Below, in pieces: positions 6,680 to 14,112 of a DNA stretch of 16,977 bases. How positions within the stretch are numbered: position 1 is the stretch's first letter; each line of letters starts with the position of its first letter. The notes under the pieces were generated by a model that made no database searches, had not been told where the DNA came from, and saw only the letters and a program-made list of their open reading frames with translations. The DNA lies in the NCBI GenBank assembly GCA_033763635.1, contig JANRKG010000179.1, positions 1-16,977 of the forward strand. The letters run 5' to 3'. Source of the stretch: JANRKG01 sp033763635 (lineage in GTDB: Bacteria; Cyanobacteriota; Cyanobacteriia; GCF-001939115). Both the position numbers and the translations under genes were made by a program.

Positions 6680-6778
6680 TCACCTTCAGGATGTAATAAA
6701 ACATTCGCTCTCAAGCTGAATGCGTCGCTTGAAAGCATCCGTTATGGGAAGTAGATTACTTCTCACTCAGTCTTACCC

Positions 6779-6785
6779 AAGGAGG
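6779..6785 (+). promoter_or_regulatory. Ribosome binding site of the first glycosyltransferase
   Basis: AAGGAGG, the full anti-16S complement, lies 6 nt before ATG 6792. It rules out the in-frame ATG at 6720, whose extra 24 residues are not family-like. Confidence 0.85.
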
Positions 6786-6791
6786 TTTGTT

Positions 6792-7868
6792 ATGCGGATT
6801 GCTCAGGTTGCCCCACTTTGGGAGAGAGTTCCGCCCCCCGCCTATGGTGGAATTGAACTCGTGGTCGGATTGTTAACCGACGAACTTGTCCGGCGAGGCC
6901 ACGAAGTCACCCTATTTGCGTCTGGGGATTCAATTACACTTGCGAAGCTAGAGTCTGTTTATCCTCGCGCCCTACGGCTTGATCCCTCCGTAAAGGAGTA
7001 TGGGATCTATGAAATGCTTCAACTCAGCCAGGTTTACGAACGATCGCACGAGTTTGATATCATCCATTCCCACATGGGCTGTACTGCCCTTCCCTATTCA
7101 AGGCTGGTCAAAACACCGACGGTTCATACATTGCATGGAATCTTCACCCCCGATAATGAGAAACTGTTCACCTATGCCAAAAGTCAGCCCTATGTGAGTA
7201 TTTCCAATACTCAGCGGGAACCGCGCTTGGGGTTGAATTGTGTTGCAACGGTTTACAACGGTATTGATGTCGATAGCCACCAATTTTATCCTAAACCTGA
7301 TGAGTCACCTTACCTGGCGTTTTTAGGGCGGATGTCTCCTGAAAAAGGCCCCCACCTGGCGATCCAAATTGCCAAAGCATCAGGTTGGCGGTTGAAGATG
7401 GCGGGCAAAGTAGATGCGGTCGATATTGCATACTTTGAAAACGAAGTGAAACCTTACATCGACGGGACACAAATTGAGTTTCTCGGTGAAGCCGACCATA
7501 CGATGAAGAATGCGCTGATGGGCAATGCCGTTGCAACCCTATTCCCCATCACCTGGCGAGAACCTTTTGGCCTTGTGATGGTGGAATCGATGGCTGCCGG
7601 AACCCCTGTCATTGCCATGCGGTTGGGTTCAACCCCCGAAGTTGTGGCTCCTGGCATCAGTGGGTTCTTGTGTGACACGGTAGAGGAGTGCGTCGCTGCG
7701 ATTCCCCAGGCCGCAGAACTCGATCGCCATGCTTGCCGCCAGTATGTGATTGATAAATTCAGTGCCCAATGCATGACAGAGGGATATGAAGCGGTCTACC
7801 GCCAAATTCTAGCGGAGCGCTTTACCCAAAATGGGCATTTGCATCAGCCGATCGGTGTGACTCGTTAG
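6792..7868 (+). CDS. GT4 family glycosyltransferase
   Basis: This 358-aa protein is a GT-B fold, retaining family 4 glycosyltransferase, cytosolic, with no signal peptide or membrane span. The N-terminal domain shows MRIAQVAPLWERVPPPAYGG with the glycine-rich loop (YGGIE), then RGHEVTLFASGDS and FDIIHSHMG. The C-terminal nucleotide-sugar domain contains FLGRMSPEKGPHLAI and the EX7E-type motif EPFGLVMVESMAAGTPVIA, with Glu257 and Glu265. Such proteins use UDP-, GDP- or ADP-sugars; donor and acceptor cannot be read here. The next gene, 247 nt downstream, is another GT4 enzyme, so they may act on the same polysaccharide, glycolipid or compatible solute, though repeats separate them. Its length is normal for the family. 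Confidence 0.9.
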   Translation: MRIAQVAPLWERVPPPAYGGIELVVGLLTDELVRRGHEVTLFASGDSITLAKLESVYPRALRLDPSVKEYGIYEMLQLSQVYERSHEFDIIHSHMGCTALPYSRLVKTPTVHTLHGIFTPDNEKLFTYAKSQPYVSISNTQREPRLGLNCVATVYNGIDVDSHQFYPKPDESPYLAFLGRMSPEKGPHLAIQIAKASGWRLKMAGKVDAVDIAYFENEVKPYIDGTQIEFLGEADHTMKNALMGNAVATLFPITWREPFGLVMVESMAAGTPVIAMRLGSTPEVVAPGISGFLCDTVEECVAAIPQAAELDRHACRQYVIDKFSAQCMTEGYEAVYRQILAERFTQNGHLHQPIGVTR

Positions 7869-7895
7869 TAAACTTTTGCAAAAGCTAAACTCGCC

Positions 7896-7921
7896 CCAAT
7901 CCCTTCTTGGGAGGGGTGGGT
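7896..7921 (+). repeat. Dispersed CCCCTCC/GGAGGGG repeat, copy 2
   Basis: CCAATCCCTTCTTGGGAGGG at 7896-7915, extended to GGTGGGT at 7921, matches the reverse complement of bases 1-32 with a five-base deletion and two substitutions. It lies 27 nt after the glycosyltransferase stop and forms an inverted pair with 7975-8005. Confidence 0.7.
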
Positions 7922-7974
7922 CAGGAGAGCAGGCAATCAACTGACCCTTTGAAGGCTGCTTTTGCGAACGCGAA

Positions 7975-8005
7975 ACCCACTCCTAATCTCTCTCCGAAGG
8001 GGATT
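7975..8005 (-). repeat. Dispersed repeat, degenerate inverted copy 3
   Basis: This 31-nt stretch starts ACCCACTCCTAAT and ends AAGGGGATT. It follows the same order as bases 1-30 with scattered changes, and is inverted with respect to copy 2, 53 nt away. The pair can fold into a long imperfect hairpin between the two glycosyltransferase genes and might attenuate read-through. Confidence 0.5.
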
Positions 8006-8115
8006 CAGCAAGATCTGTTTACACAGCATAAGCAGGAGATCTCTGTTCCTTTTCCAGGAATGACGAAGGGTGGAACATTTCGCAATTCATCAAACCTATT
8101 CAGTGAGGTAAAGGT

Positions 8116-9525
8116 ATGTCACAGGTCCTTTCCAGTACCCTAAACTCCCATTCCAAAATTTCCACAGATCCCAAGCAACCCTATGCAACCACTCGTATCG
8201 CCGATCGCACCCGACAGGCGATCGCCCTCATTTCCGATCATGGCGATCCAGCGGCGGCCATTGGTAAGGAAGAGGCGGGTGGGCAGAATGTGTACGTGCG
8301 CCAGGTTGGGGAAACGTTAGTCAAGTTAGGTTGGCAAGTGGATATGTTTACCCGTAAAAGCCATCCCGATGATCCGGCGATCGTTCACCATTCACCCTAC
8401 TGCCGCACCATTCGCCTGATTGCAGGGCCGGAAACATTTATTCCCCGTGATGAACTGTTTCAATACATGCCTGAGTTTGTGGAATCTTTTCTCAAATTTC
8501 AGGCCAAAGAAGGCACGAATTACCCATTGATTCACACGAATTACTGGATGTCGGCCTGGGTGGGGTTGCAACTGAAACAACGCAGTAACGTTCAACTCGT
8601 CCACACCTATCACTCATTGGGAGCCGTGAAGTACCAGGCCGTTTCTCAACGTCCGCCGATCGCCCAGACTCGACTTGCGATCGAACAACAAATTTTGGAG
8701 AACGCGAATTGTGTTGTAGCGACCAGCCCTCAGGAAGAAGAACACCTCCGATCGCTCGTCTCCCAAAACGGCAAGGTTGAAGTGATTCCCTGCGGAACGG
8801 ATATCAGCACCTTCCATGTCATGCCCAAAGCAGAAGCACGATTACAACTGGGCTATCAACCAGAGGAACAAATTGTGTTGTATGTTGGGCGCTTTGATCC
8901 TCGTAAGGGGATTGAAACGCTGGTACGGGCAGTTGGTAAGTTGAAGGCAGAAGATGCAGATCGTCCCCTGAGACTTGTGCTCGTGGGAGGCAGCGACCCC
9001 AACCAATCGGATGGACAGGAACGGTTGCGGATTGAGAGCCTGGTGCAGAATTTGGGATTAGCCAAGTGCACCCAATTCATTGGGCAGGTCGGGCACGATC
9101 GCCTCCCTCTGTACTACACAGCCGCAAATGTGTGTGTGATTCCCAGCCACTATGAACCGTTTGGCTTAGTGGCGATCGAAGCAATGGCCTGTGGAACTCC
9201 CGTCGTCGCTTCGGATGTCGGGGGATTGAAGTTTACGGTGGTGCCAAGGGAAACGGGATGGTTAGTGCCACCCCAGAATGAAACTGCATTTGCAGAAGCG
9301 ATCGATCGAGTTTTAGGAGATGCCCTGTGGGGCCGTAAAATGGGCAAACAGGCTTCGTTAAGGGTGCAGCAAAACTTTAGCTGGACAGGAGTAGGAATTC
9401 AACTCAGCCATCTCTACCGTCGCCTGTTAGTCCAATCGCTCACCAATCCTACGTTTGCCCAAACCCAAGGCTCTTCTACTCCGACAATTTCAATGCCGTT
9501 ACAAGGCTTGGTAAAGGCTTCGTAG
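8116..9525 (+). CDS. GT4 glycosyltransferase, sucrose-phosphate-synthase/MshA-like
   Basis: This 469-aa GT-B protein resembles bacterial sucrose-phosphate synthases and the MshA group of GT4. After a 34-residue leader of low complexity come AIALISDHGDPAAAIGKEEAGGQNVYV (donor-side glycine loop, EEAGGQ), a His-containing ANYW-type segment (HTNYWMSAW), HTYHSLG and IPCGTD. The C-terminal domain has YVGRFDPRKGIETLV, and Glu347 and Glu355 lie in EPFGLVAIEAMACGTPVVAS. The start is supported by GAGG at 8105-8108. No phosphatase domain is fused. Sucrose-phosphate formation is possible given the similarity, but an acceptor such as inositol or a glycolipid is equally open. It follows another GT4 gene and precedes a TAXI-type protein by 106 nt. 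Confidence 0.88.
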   Translation: MSQVLSSTLNSHSKISTDPKQPYATTRIADRTRQAIALISDHGDPAAAIGKEEAGGQNVYVRQVGETLVKLGWQVDMFTRKSHPDDPAIVHHSPYCRTIRLIAGPETFIPRDELFQYMPEFVESFLKFQAKEGTNYPLIHTNYWMSAWVGLQLKQRSNVQLVHTYHSLGAVKYQAVSQRPPIAQTRLAIEQQILENANCVVATSPQEEEHLRSLVSQNGKVEVIPCGTDISTFHVMPKAEARLQLGYQPEEQIVLYVGRFDPRKGIETLVRAVGKLKAEDADRPLRLVLVGGSDPNQSDGQERLRIESLVQNLGLAKCTQFIGQVGHDRLPLYYTAANVCVIPSHYEPFGLVAIEAMACGTPVVASDVGGLKFTVVPRETGWLVPPQNETAFAEAIDRVLGDALWGRKMGKQASLRVQQNFSWTGVGIQLSHLYRRLLVQSLTNPTFAQTQGSSTPTISMPLQGLVKAS

Positions 9526-9531
9526 GAATTT

Positions 9532-9601
9532 GGCAACGGATAAAAGCGGATGAAACGGATGGAACGCTTACTAGCCGTTGCATCCGTTCCTATCCGCTGC
9601 C
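9532..9601 (+). terminator. Long imperfect hairpin with iterated CGGAT
   Basis: GGCA, CGGATA, CGGATG and AACGG on the left pair in order with TGCC, TATCCG, CATCCG and CCGTT on the right, giving about 21 pairs with small internal loops. CGGAT recurs at 9537, 9547 and 9556. It starts 7 nt after the glycosyltransferase stop and ends 31 nt before the next ATG. It may terminate or stabilise the upstream transcript; no T-run follows. Confidence 0.5.
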
Positions 9602-9631
9602 AGTTCTGCTGCTTGTAGATGATTTTCTTGT

Positions 9632-11188
9632 ATGCCTGAACCCTCCCCCCGATCGCTTCCTCCCTTATCAAGAGTCCTGTTAACCCTCTGTCTGCTGGTT
9701 GCAACCTTGAGCTTGCTTTGGTTTCTCTTGACACAGGGGCAGATTCGGGAGTTAACCCTGGCTGCGGGTGATCCAGAGGGGGAGAGTTACATTTTGAGTC
9801 AGGCAATCGCCCAGGTTATTACTGCAAACCATCCTCGACTGCATATCAAAGTCATTGCCACCAGCGGAAGTGATGAAAATCTGCAACTCTTGGAAAAGAA
9901 TCAGGCGCAGTTAGCAACTACCCAGGCCGATACTCCCGCAGGTCCAGCCGCCCGATCGCTGGCAGTTCTTTACCGAGATTTGTTTCAGTTAGTGGTGCGG
10001 CCTGATTCCGGAATTCAAACCCTTTCGGATCTGACAGGTCACACAGTATTATTGCAACCCAGTAGTGGAGAATTTTACTCGTTTCTCAATCTCATTACCC
10101 ACTATGGCCTGAACCTGGAAAGTTTTCACCTTAATTTTGTCAATGATCAACAAGCCGATGATCTGTTTCGCCAGAATCAAGCCGATGCATTGTTTCGGGT
10201 CCGGACTCCCAACAATCTCTACATGACTCGCCTGGTGCAGGAAGCTCAGGGACGGTTTCTGGCGATCGATCAGGCAGATGCTCTGAAGATCCGCTATCCT
10301 GCCTTAGAACCGGGGTTCATTCCCCAGGGAACTTATCAGGGCCGTCCGCCCATTCCTCCCAGTAACCTGCGAACAATCGCTGTTGAACGGCTATTTTTAG
10401 CGAGTCGCACTCTAGACAATGCAACGGTACGGGAGATCACCCAAATTCTGATTGAGCATCGGCGCGACATTGCCAATGCGATTCCGGATGAGCATGAAGA
10501 GGTGCGTCCTCTGGTCTCTAATTTCAAGCGTCCCAGTGTGGCGGGAGGAACGGGAATTCCCCAGCATCGGGGCGCAATTGCTTACTATGAGCGCGATCGG
10601 CCCACCCTGCTGACCGCGATCGGAGCTTTCTTTTTGCAAAATGGCAGTGTTTTTATTGCCATCAGCACCCTTCCGGCTGGGAGCCTGATTGGGTTGTGGG
10701 AATGGTGGCAACGGGTGAGGCAGCGGGCCGATGAGCGCAAACTCCTGGCGGATCAATATATCCGAGATGCAATCCAAAATATGAAGGATGAGCCTGAGTT
10801 AGAACCTCAGAGCCGTCAGAAGTGGTTGCAGGAAAGGCAAGATGCCCTGGAACGGGTTTTTAATGAAGCCGCCAACGCAGTGGTGCGAGAAGACATTTCC
10901 CAGGAGTCCTTTCGAACGTTTAATGAGGCATACAAAACCACGAGAGAGGTGCTGGAACGACGCAGAGAAGCAGCATCTCAGGAACTTTCAGACAGTTATA
11001 TTCAGCTTCTCATTACGCTCCTACAACATCCCCCAAACCCGGTAGCGGAGATTCAGCAGTCTCTCAATTCCATTCTGGAAAAGGTAGAAACCAGTTTGAT
11101 CAATAAAGAAATTTCTCAAGAATCCTTTCGAACCTTTATTGAAGCCTACAAAATGGCGCGGGATATTTTGCAAGTGAATTTGAAGTGA
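9632..11188 (+). CDS. TAXI-family solute-binding protein with C-terminal membrane and helical module
   Basis: This 518-aa protein starts with a membrane anchor (about residues 13-33), then a TAXI/NMT1-like periplasmic binding domain: LTLAAGDPEGESYILSQAIA, HPRLHIKVIATSGSDEN, LATTQADTP, LVVRPDSGIQTLSDLTGHTV and the later QGTYQG and TLDNATVREI segments. TAXI proteins normally bind a carboxylate and feed a TRAP transporter. Here a second membrane segment follows (about 338-358), then a cytoplasmic, charged, helical tail to residue 518. Within the tail, ISQESFRTF-EAYK occurs twice, at 422-435 and 494-507, an internal duplication of about 35 residues. No TRAP permease genes are nearby, so it may be a sensor or scaffold rather than a transport subunit. 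The upstream ribosome site is weak. The binding-domain call is fairly secure; ligand and tail function are unknown. Confidence 0.8.
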   Translation: MPEPSPRSLPPLSRVLLTLCLLVATLSLLWFLLTQGQIRELTLAAGDPEGESYILSQAIAQVITANHPRLHIKVIATSGSDENLQLLEKNQAQLATTQADTPAGPAARSLAVLYRDLFQLVVRPDSGIQTLSDLTGHTVLLQPSSGEFYSFLNLITHYGLNLESFHLNFVNDQQADDLFRQNQADALFRVRTPNNLYMTRLVQEAQGRFLAIDQADALKIRYPALEPGFIPQGTYQGRPPIPPSNLRTIAVERLFLASRTLDNATVREITQILIEHRRDIANAIPDEHEEVRPLVSNFKRPSVAGGTGIPQHRGAIAYYERDRPTLLTAIGAFFLQNGSVFIAISTLPAGSLIGLWEWWQRVRQRADERKLLADQYIRDAIQNMKDEPELEPQSRQKWLQERQDALERVFNEAANAVVREDISQESFRTFNEAYKTTREVLERRREAASQELSDSYIQLLITLLQHPPNPVAEIQQSLNSILEKVETSLINKEISQESFRTFIEAYKMARDILQVNLK

Positions 11189-11198
11189 GTTTTGCTAT

Positions 11199-11564
11199 TT
11201 ATTCGCGCAATGAAATGGGTTGATAATGCATGCATTGCTCACAGGGTCCACTCGGATTAACTGCACAGCGCAAGACTTCCGATCGCGCATTGTACTGACA
11301 AGTGATATCCCCAATCACCCACCGTCCTTCTACCCAACTGCCTTCCTCTGGAACGTCGAACTTCTGAACGTAGAGGGCAATTTTTTGCAATTGATACTTG
11401 CCTGAAACGAGCAGATAGCGATGTCTGCGCTCCAAAATCAGGTAGGGTTGCCCCTTCACTTCTACACAGGAACCCGGTTGAGGATTCCAATCTAACTGGA
11501 GATACCCCAGCGTCGAGTGAGAATGACTCAGAATCACCTCTGTGGGTAAAGTGTTTAGCTCCAT
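11199..11564 (-). CDS. DUF6464 family cyanobacterial protein
   Basis: This 121-aa protein resembles the cyanobacterial DUF6464 group of unknown function. It has no membrane segment. The second half is the conserved block: VEGRWVIGD, CQYNAR, LRCAVNP and GPCEQC, giving Cys89, Cys100, Cys108 and Cys111, with a further Cys33. The four clustered cysteines could bind a metal or react with a redox partner, an inference only. Its stop lies 10 nt from the stop of the TAXI gene on the other strand, so the two are tail to tail with no terminator between. Upstream, 130 nt separate it from the EF-G gene, with two hairpins that should stop EF-G transcripts. No strong ribosome site precedes the ATG. Confidence 0.78.
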   Translation of the reverse strand: MELNTLPTEVILSHSHSTLGYLQLDWNPQPGSCVEVKGQPYLILERRHRYLLVSGKYQLQKIALYVQKFDVPEEGSWVEGRWVIGDITCQYNARSEVLRCAVNPSGPCEQCMHYQPISLRE

Positions 11565-11613
11565 GTAATCTCAAGAATCCGCCAGAAACAACCTGAATCG
11601 ACTCAATGATAGG

Positions 11614-11653
11614 AAAAAACATTCCTGACTTGGGACAAGCCAGGAATGTTTTT
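11614..11653 (-). terminator. Strong terminator after the EF-G gene
   Basis: On the - strand, AAAAACATTCCTG pairs with CAGGAATGTTTTTT, an 8-bp GC-containing core with a 13-nt loop, followed by a T6 run. It lies 42 nt after the EF-G stop. Because A-runs flank it on the other side, it could also work on the + strand. Confidence 0.8.
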
Positions 11654-11656
11654 AGA

Positions 11657-11685
11657 AAACGTCTTCAGCAAACAATGAGACGTTT
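11657..11685 (-). terminator. Second hairpin between the EF-G stop and its terminator
   Basis: AAACGTCT (11657-11664) and AGACGTTT (11678-11685) are perfect 8-bp arms around a 13-nt loop. With the hairpin at 11614-11653 this makes a tandem pair just beyond the EF-G stop. TAGAAAACG is also repeated directly at both arms. Confidence 0.5.
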
Positions 11686-11694
11686 AGAAAACGA

Positions 11695-13785
11695 CTAGGA
11701 AGCCGCAGCAGCCTGACGTTCTTTAGTTTCCTTAATCACCTGCTCTGCAATGTTATTCGGGCAAGGAGCATAGTGGGAGAAGGACATAGAGAACTGGCCC
11801 CGACCGGAAGTCATAGTCCGCAGGTCGCCAATATAACCAAACATCTCACTCAGGGGCACGTCCGCCTTGATTCTGGCCCCAGTCACACCCGTTTCCTGGG
11901 ATTTCATCATGCCACGACGACGGTTTAAGTCCCCGATCACGTCACCCATGTAGTTTTCGGGCGTAAATACGTCCACATTCATGATGGGTTCCAGCAGTTG
12001 GGGAGCCGCCTTGGGCATGGACTGACGGTAAGCAGCCTTCGCTGCAATTTCAAAGGCGATCGCCGACGAGTCAACCGGGTGGAAGCCCCCTTCCATCAGG
12101 GTGAACTTGAGGTCCATACAGGGGAATCCTGCCAGCACCCCACGATCGATGCTGCTCTCAAACCCTTTTTCCACCGCAGGCCAGTATTCACGCGGAACAC
12201 TCCCCCCCGTGACCTTGGACTCGAACACAAAGCCCGTACCCGCTTCCCCAGGCTCCAACACGTAGGTAATCTTCGCGTATTGCCCAGAACCCCCGGACTG
12301 CTTCTTGTGAACGTAGGTGTCTTCCAAGCGCTTGGTGATAGATTCGCGGTAGGCCACCTGAGGTTTGCCCACTTCGACTTCCACCCCATAGGTGCGCTTG
12401 AGAATGTCCACTTTGATGTCGAGGTGCAGTTCTCCCATCCCCTTCAGGATGGTTTCGCCGCTTTCTTCGTCCGTCATCATGTGGAACGAGGGGTCTTCCT
12501 GCACCATCTTGGTGAGGGCTGCGACCATCTTCTCTTCACCGCCCTTTGCCTTGGGCTTGACGGCGATCGAGATCACGGGTTCGGGGAAGACCATCGGTTC
12601 CAGGGTCGCGGGATTTTTGGGGTCGCAGAGGGTGTGTCCGGTCTGGACGTTTTTCATCCCCACGATCGCAATAATGTCCCCAGCCTGAGCCGACTCGATT
12701 TCTTCCCGAGAATTCGCATGCATTTCCACGAGACGGCTGATCCGCTCGGTCTTTCCGGTAGCGGTGTTCAGAATCGTGTCACCCTTGGACAACTTTCCGG
12801 AGTAGATGCGGGTAAAGGTGAGTGCCCCGAAGCGATCGTCCATAATCTTGAACGCGAGCGCTCGGAGGGGCTTCTCCGGATCAACATAGGCGAAGCTCCC
12901 TAGTTCGTTCCCTTCCAGGTCCATTTCGGGCTGGGGCTGCACTTCCGTCGGGTTGGGCAGGTAGTCCACAACCCCATCCAGCACCAACTGCACGCCCTTG
13001 TTCTTGAAGGACGAACCACAGTAGGTGGGGAAGAAGTCCAGCGCGATCGTGCCCTTCCGGATACAGCGCTTGATGTCTTCGATGCTGGGTTCATTCCCTT
13101 CCAGGTATTGCTCCAGAATTTCGTCGTCCTGTTCAACCGCTGTTTCGATCAACTGTTCCCGATAGGTTTCCACCTGCTCTACCATGTCCGCAGGAACATC
13201 TTTGATCTGGTAGTTCATCGGATCGCCGGAATCATCCCAAACCCAGGCTTTCCGAGTCAGCAGATCCACAACTCCAACGAATGATTCTTCAAAACCAATG
13301 GGAAGAACCATCACCAGGGGTTTTGCCCCCAGAATTTGCTGAACTTGCTTGACCACCCGGAAGAAATCTGCCCCGGTGCGATCGAGCTTGTTGACATAGA
13401 TAATCCGAGCAACTTTGGATTCGTTGGCGTAGCGCCAGTTAGTTTCCGACTGAGGCTCCACCCCGCCGGACCCACAGAACACTCCGATCCCACCGTCAAG
13501 CACCTTCAGGGATCGGTACACTTCGATCGTGAAGTCAACGTGACCGGGGGTGTCGATGATGTTGAATTGATGACCATTCCAGAAACAACTGGTTGCGGCG
13601 GACTGAATCGTGATCCCCCGCTCTTGCTCTTGCTCCATGAAGTCTGTCGTTGCCGCACCTTCATGGACCTCACCAATTTTGTGAATTTTGCCAGTCAGTT
13701 TCAGGATTCGTTCGGTTGTGGTTGTTTTCCCCGCATCTACGTGAGCGAAGATGCCAATATTACGGTAACGGGTGAGATCTTTCAT
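11695..13785 (-). CDS. fusA: Translation elongation factor G, stand-alone paralogue
   Basis: EF-G is the GTPase that moves tRNA and mRNA on the ribosome. At 696 aa this is full length: G1 AHVDAGKTTTTE (14-25), G2 RGIT (56-59), G3 DTPGHVDF (78-85), G4 NKLD (132-135), then domains II to V up to a charged tail. All five domains appear intact, with GGVEPQSETNWRYA where typical str-operon EF-G has GGVQPQSETVWRQA, and NKLD in place of NKMD. That and the absence of rpsL, rpsG and tuf neighbours suggest a second EF-G of the kind found in several copies in cyanobacteria. Cys104 and Cys241 match the positions of the redox pair described for the main EF-G of Synechocystis (Cys105/Cys242). No clear ribosome site precedes the ATG. 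Terminators lie downstream. Confidence 0.93.
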   Translation of the reverse strand: MKDLTRYRNIGIFAHVDAGKTTTTERILKLTGKIHKIGEVHEGAATTDFMEQEQERGITIQSAATSCFWNGHQFNIIDTPGHVDFTIEVYRSLKVLDGGIGVFCGSGGVEPQSETNWRYANESKVARIIYVNKLDRTGADFFRVVKQVQQILGAKPLVMVLPIGFEESFVGVVDLLTRKAWVWDDSGDPMNYQIKDVPADMVEQVETYREQLIETAVEQDDEILEQYLEGNEPSIEDIKRCIRKGTIALDFFPTYCGSSFKNKGVQLVLDGVVDYLPNPTEVQPQPEMDLEGNELGSFAYVDPEKPLRALAFKIMDDRFGALTFTRIYSGKLSKGDTILNTATGKTERISRLVEMHANSREEIESAQAGDIIAIVGMKNVQTGHTLCDPKNPATLEPMVFPEPVISIAVKPKAKGGEEKMVAALTKMVQEDPSFHMMTDEESGETILKGMGELHLDIKVDILKRTYGVEVEVGKPQVAYRESITKRLEDTYVHKKQSGGSGQYAKITYVLEPGEAGTGFVFESKVTGGSVPREYWPAVEKGFESSIDRGVLAGFPCMDLKFTLMEGGFHPVDSSAIAFEIAAKAAYRQSMPKAAPQLLEPIMNVDVFTPENYMGDVIGDLNRRRGMMKSQETGVTGARIKADVPLSEMFGYIGDLRTMTSGRGQFSMSFSHYAPCPNNIAEQVIKETKERQAAAAS

Positions 13786-13982
13786 TAATGTGCGTTGTAG
13801 ATAAAATTCGACAGACTGCCAGTGATTACAAGTGCTACTCGTAGAAAATTGGCAAAATCATAGCTAGTCCAGCTTCAGGCGAGACTTTTTAGATTGCTAG
13901 ATGGGGCGGTCAGGACGAACAGGATTCGACCCGATTCCATCATGGCGGAAAAAGTCCCTGATTTTGTCGTAGCAAGCACGGG

Positions 13983-14008
13983 TTAATGTTCAATGAATCG
14001 AACATTAA
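13983..14008. promoter_or_regulatory. Perfect 9-bp inverted repeat upstream of EF-G
   Basis: TTAATGTTC (13983-13991) and GAACATTAA (14000-14008) are perfect arms around an 8-nt spacer, about 200 nt before the EF-G start. The shape fits a dimeric regulator site. It could also be a short RNA stem in the trm1 tail. No known consensus is matched. Confidence 0.4.
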
Positions 14009-14059
14009 GATCCCTTGTTGTACTCACAGCAGTATCCCTATTGTAAATTATTGCGACAG

Positions 14060-14091
14060 GCAATGTTGCAACTCCTTAAGGGCAGCATTGC
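14060..14091 (-). terminator. Hairpin downstream of trm1
   Basis: GCAATGTTGC (14060-14069) and GCAGCATTGC (14082-14091) form a 10-bp stem with one G-T type pair, 22 nt past the trm1 stop on the - strand. The downstream T-run is poor, so the terminator role is tentative. Confidence 0.45.
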
Positions 14092-14112
14092 AGTAAACCT
14101 TTTGGCTTGACT

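Larger units (their letters stand above)
6304..6791. other. 488-bp intergenic region with hairpin series and promoter
   Basis: The segment between gcvT and the first glycosyltransferase is AT-rich and holds no gene. It contains a direct repeat TAATCGGTAA (6331-6340 and 6344-6353), a terminator-like inverted repeat (6349-6368), a second stem with a T-run (6401-6437), and three short stem-loops with T-rich loops at 6457-6471, 6493-6506 and 6506-6517. It also has an NtcA-type sequence at 6473-6486, a -35/-10 pair at 6651-6679, and TCAAGC/GCTTGA arms at 6711-6716 and 6727-6732 in the leader. Confidence 0.6.
13786..14112. other. 327-bp region between trm1 and the EF-G gene
   Basis: Both flanking genes are on the - strand, so this holds the end of the trm1 transcript and the promoter of the EF-G gene. 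There is a perfect 9-bp inverted repeat at 13983-14008 and a hairpin at 14060-14091. On the - strand a TATGAT hexamer lies 80 to 90 nt before the EF-G start and may be a -10 box, but no good -35 accompanies it. GGATTCGACC near 13930 looks tRNA-like in isolation but no cloverleaf can be drawn. No small gene is seen. Confidence 0.55.

Noticed and set aside
7907..8143. 78-codon open frame on the + strand between the glycosyltransferases
   Set aside because: It is formed by the dispersed repeats and overlaps the well-supported start of the second glycosyltransferase.
11998..12903. 301-codon open frame on the + strand
   Set aside because: It lies entirely antisense to the EF-G gene, is rich in His, Arg and Phe as expected from the reversed codon pattern, and has no family motif.
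13905..13960. tRNA or tmRNA-like string with GGATTCGACC
   Set aside because: Neither strand gives acceptor, D and anticodon stems around it; the T-loop lacks one conserved T.
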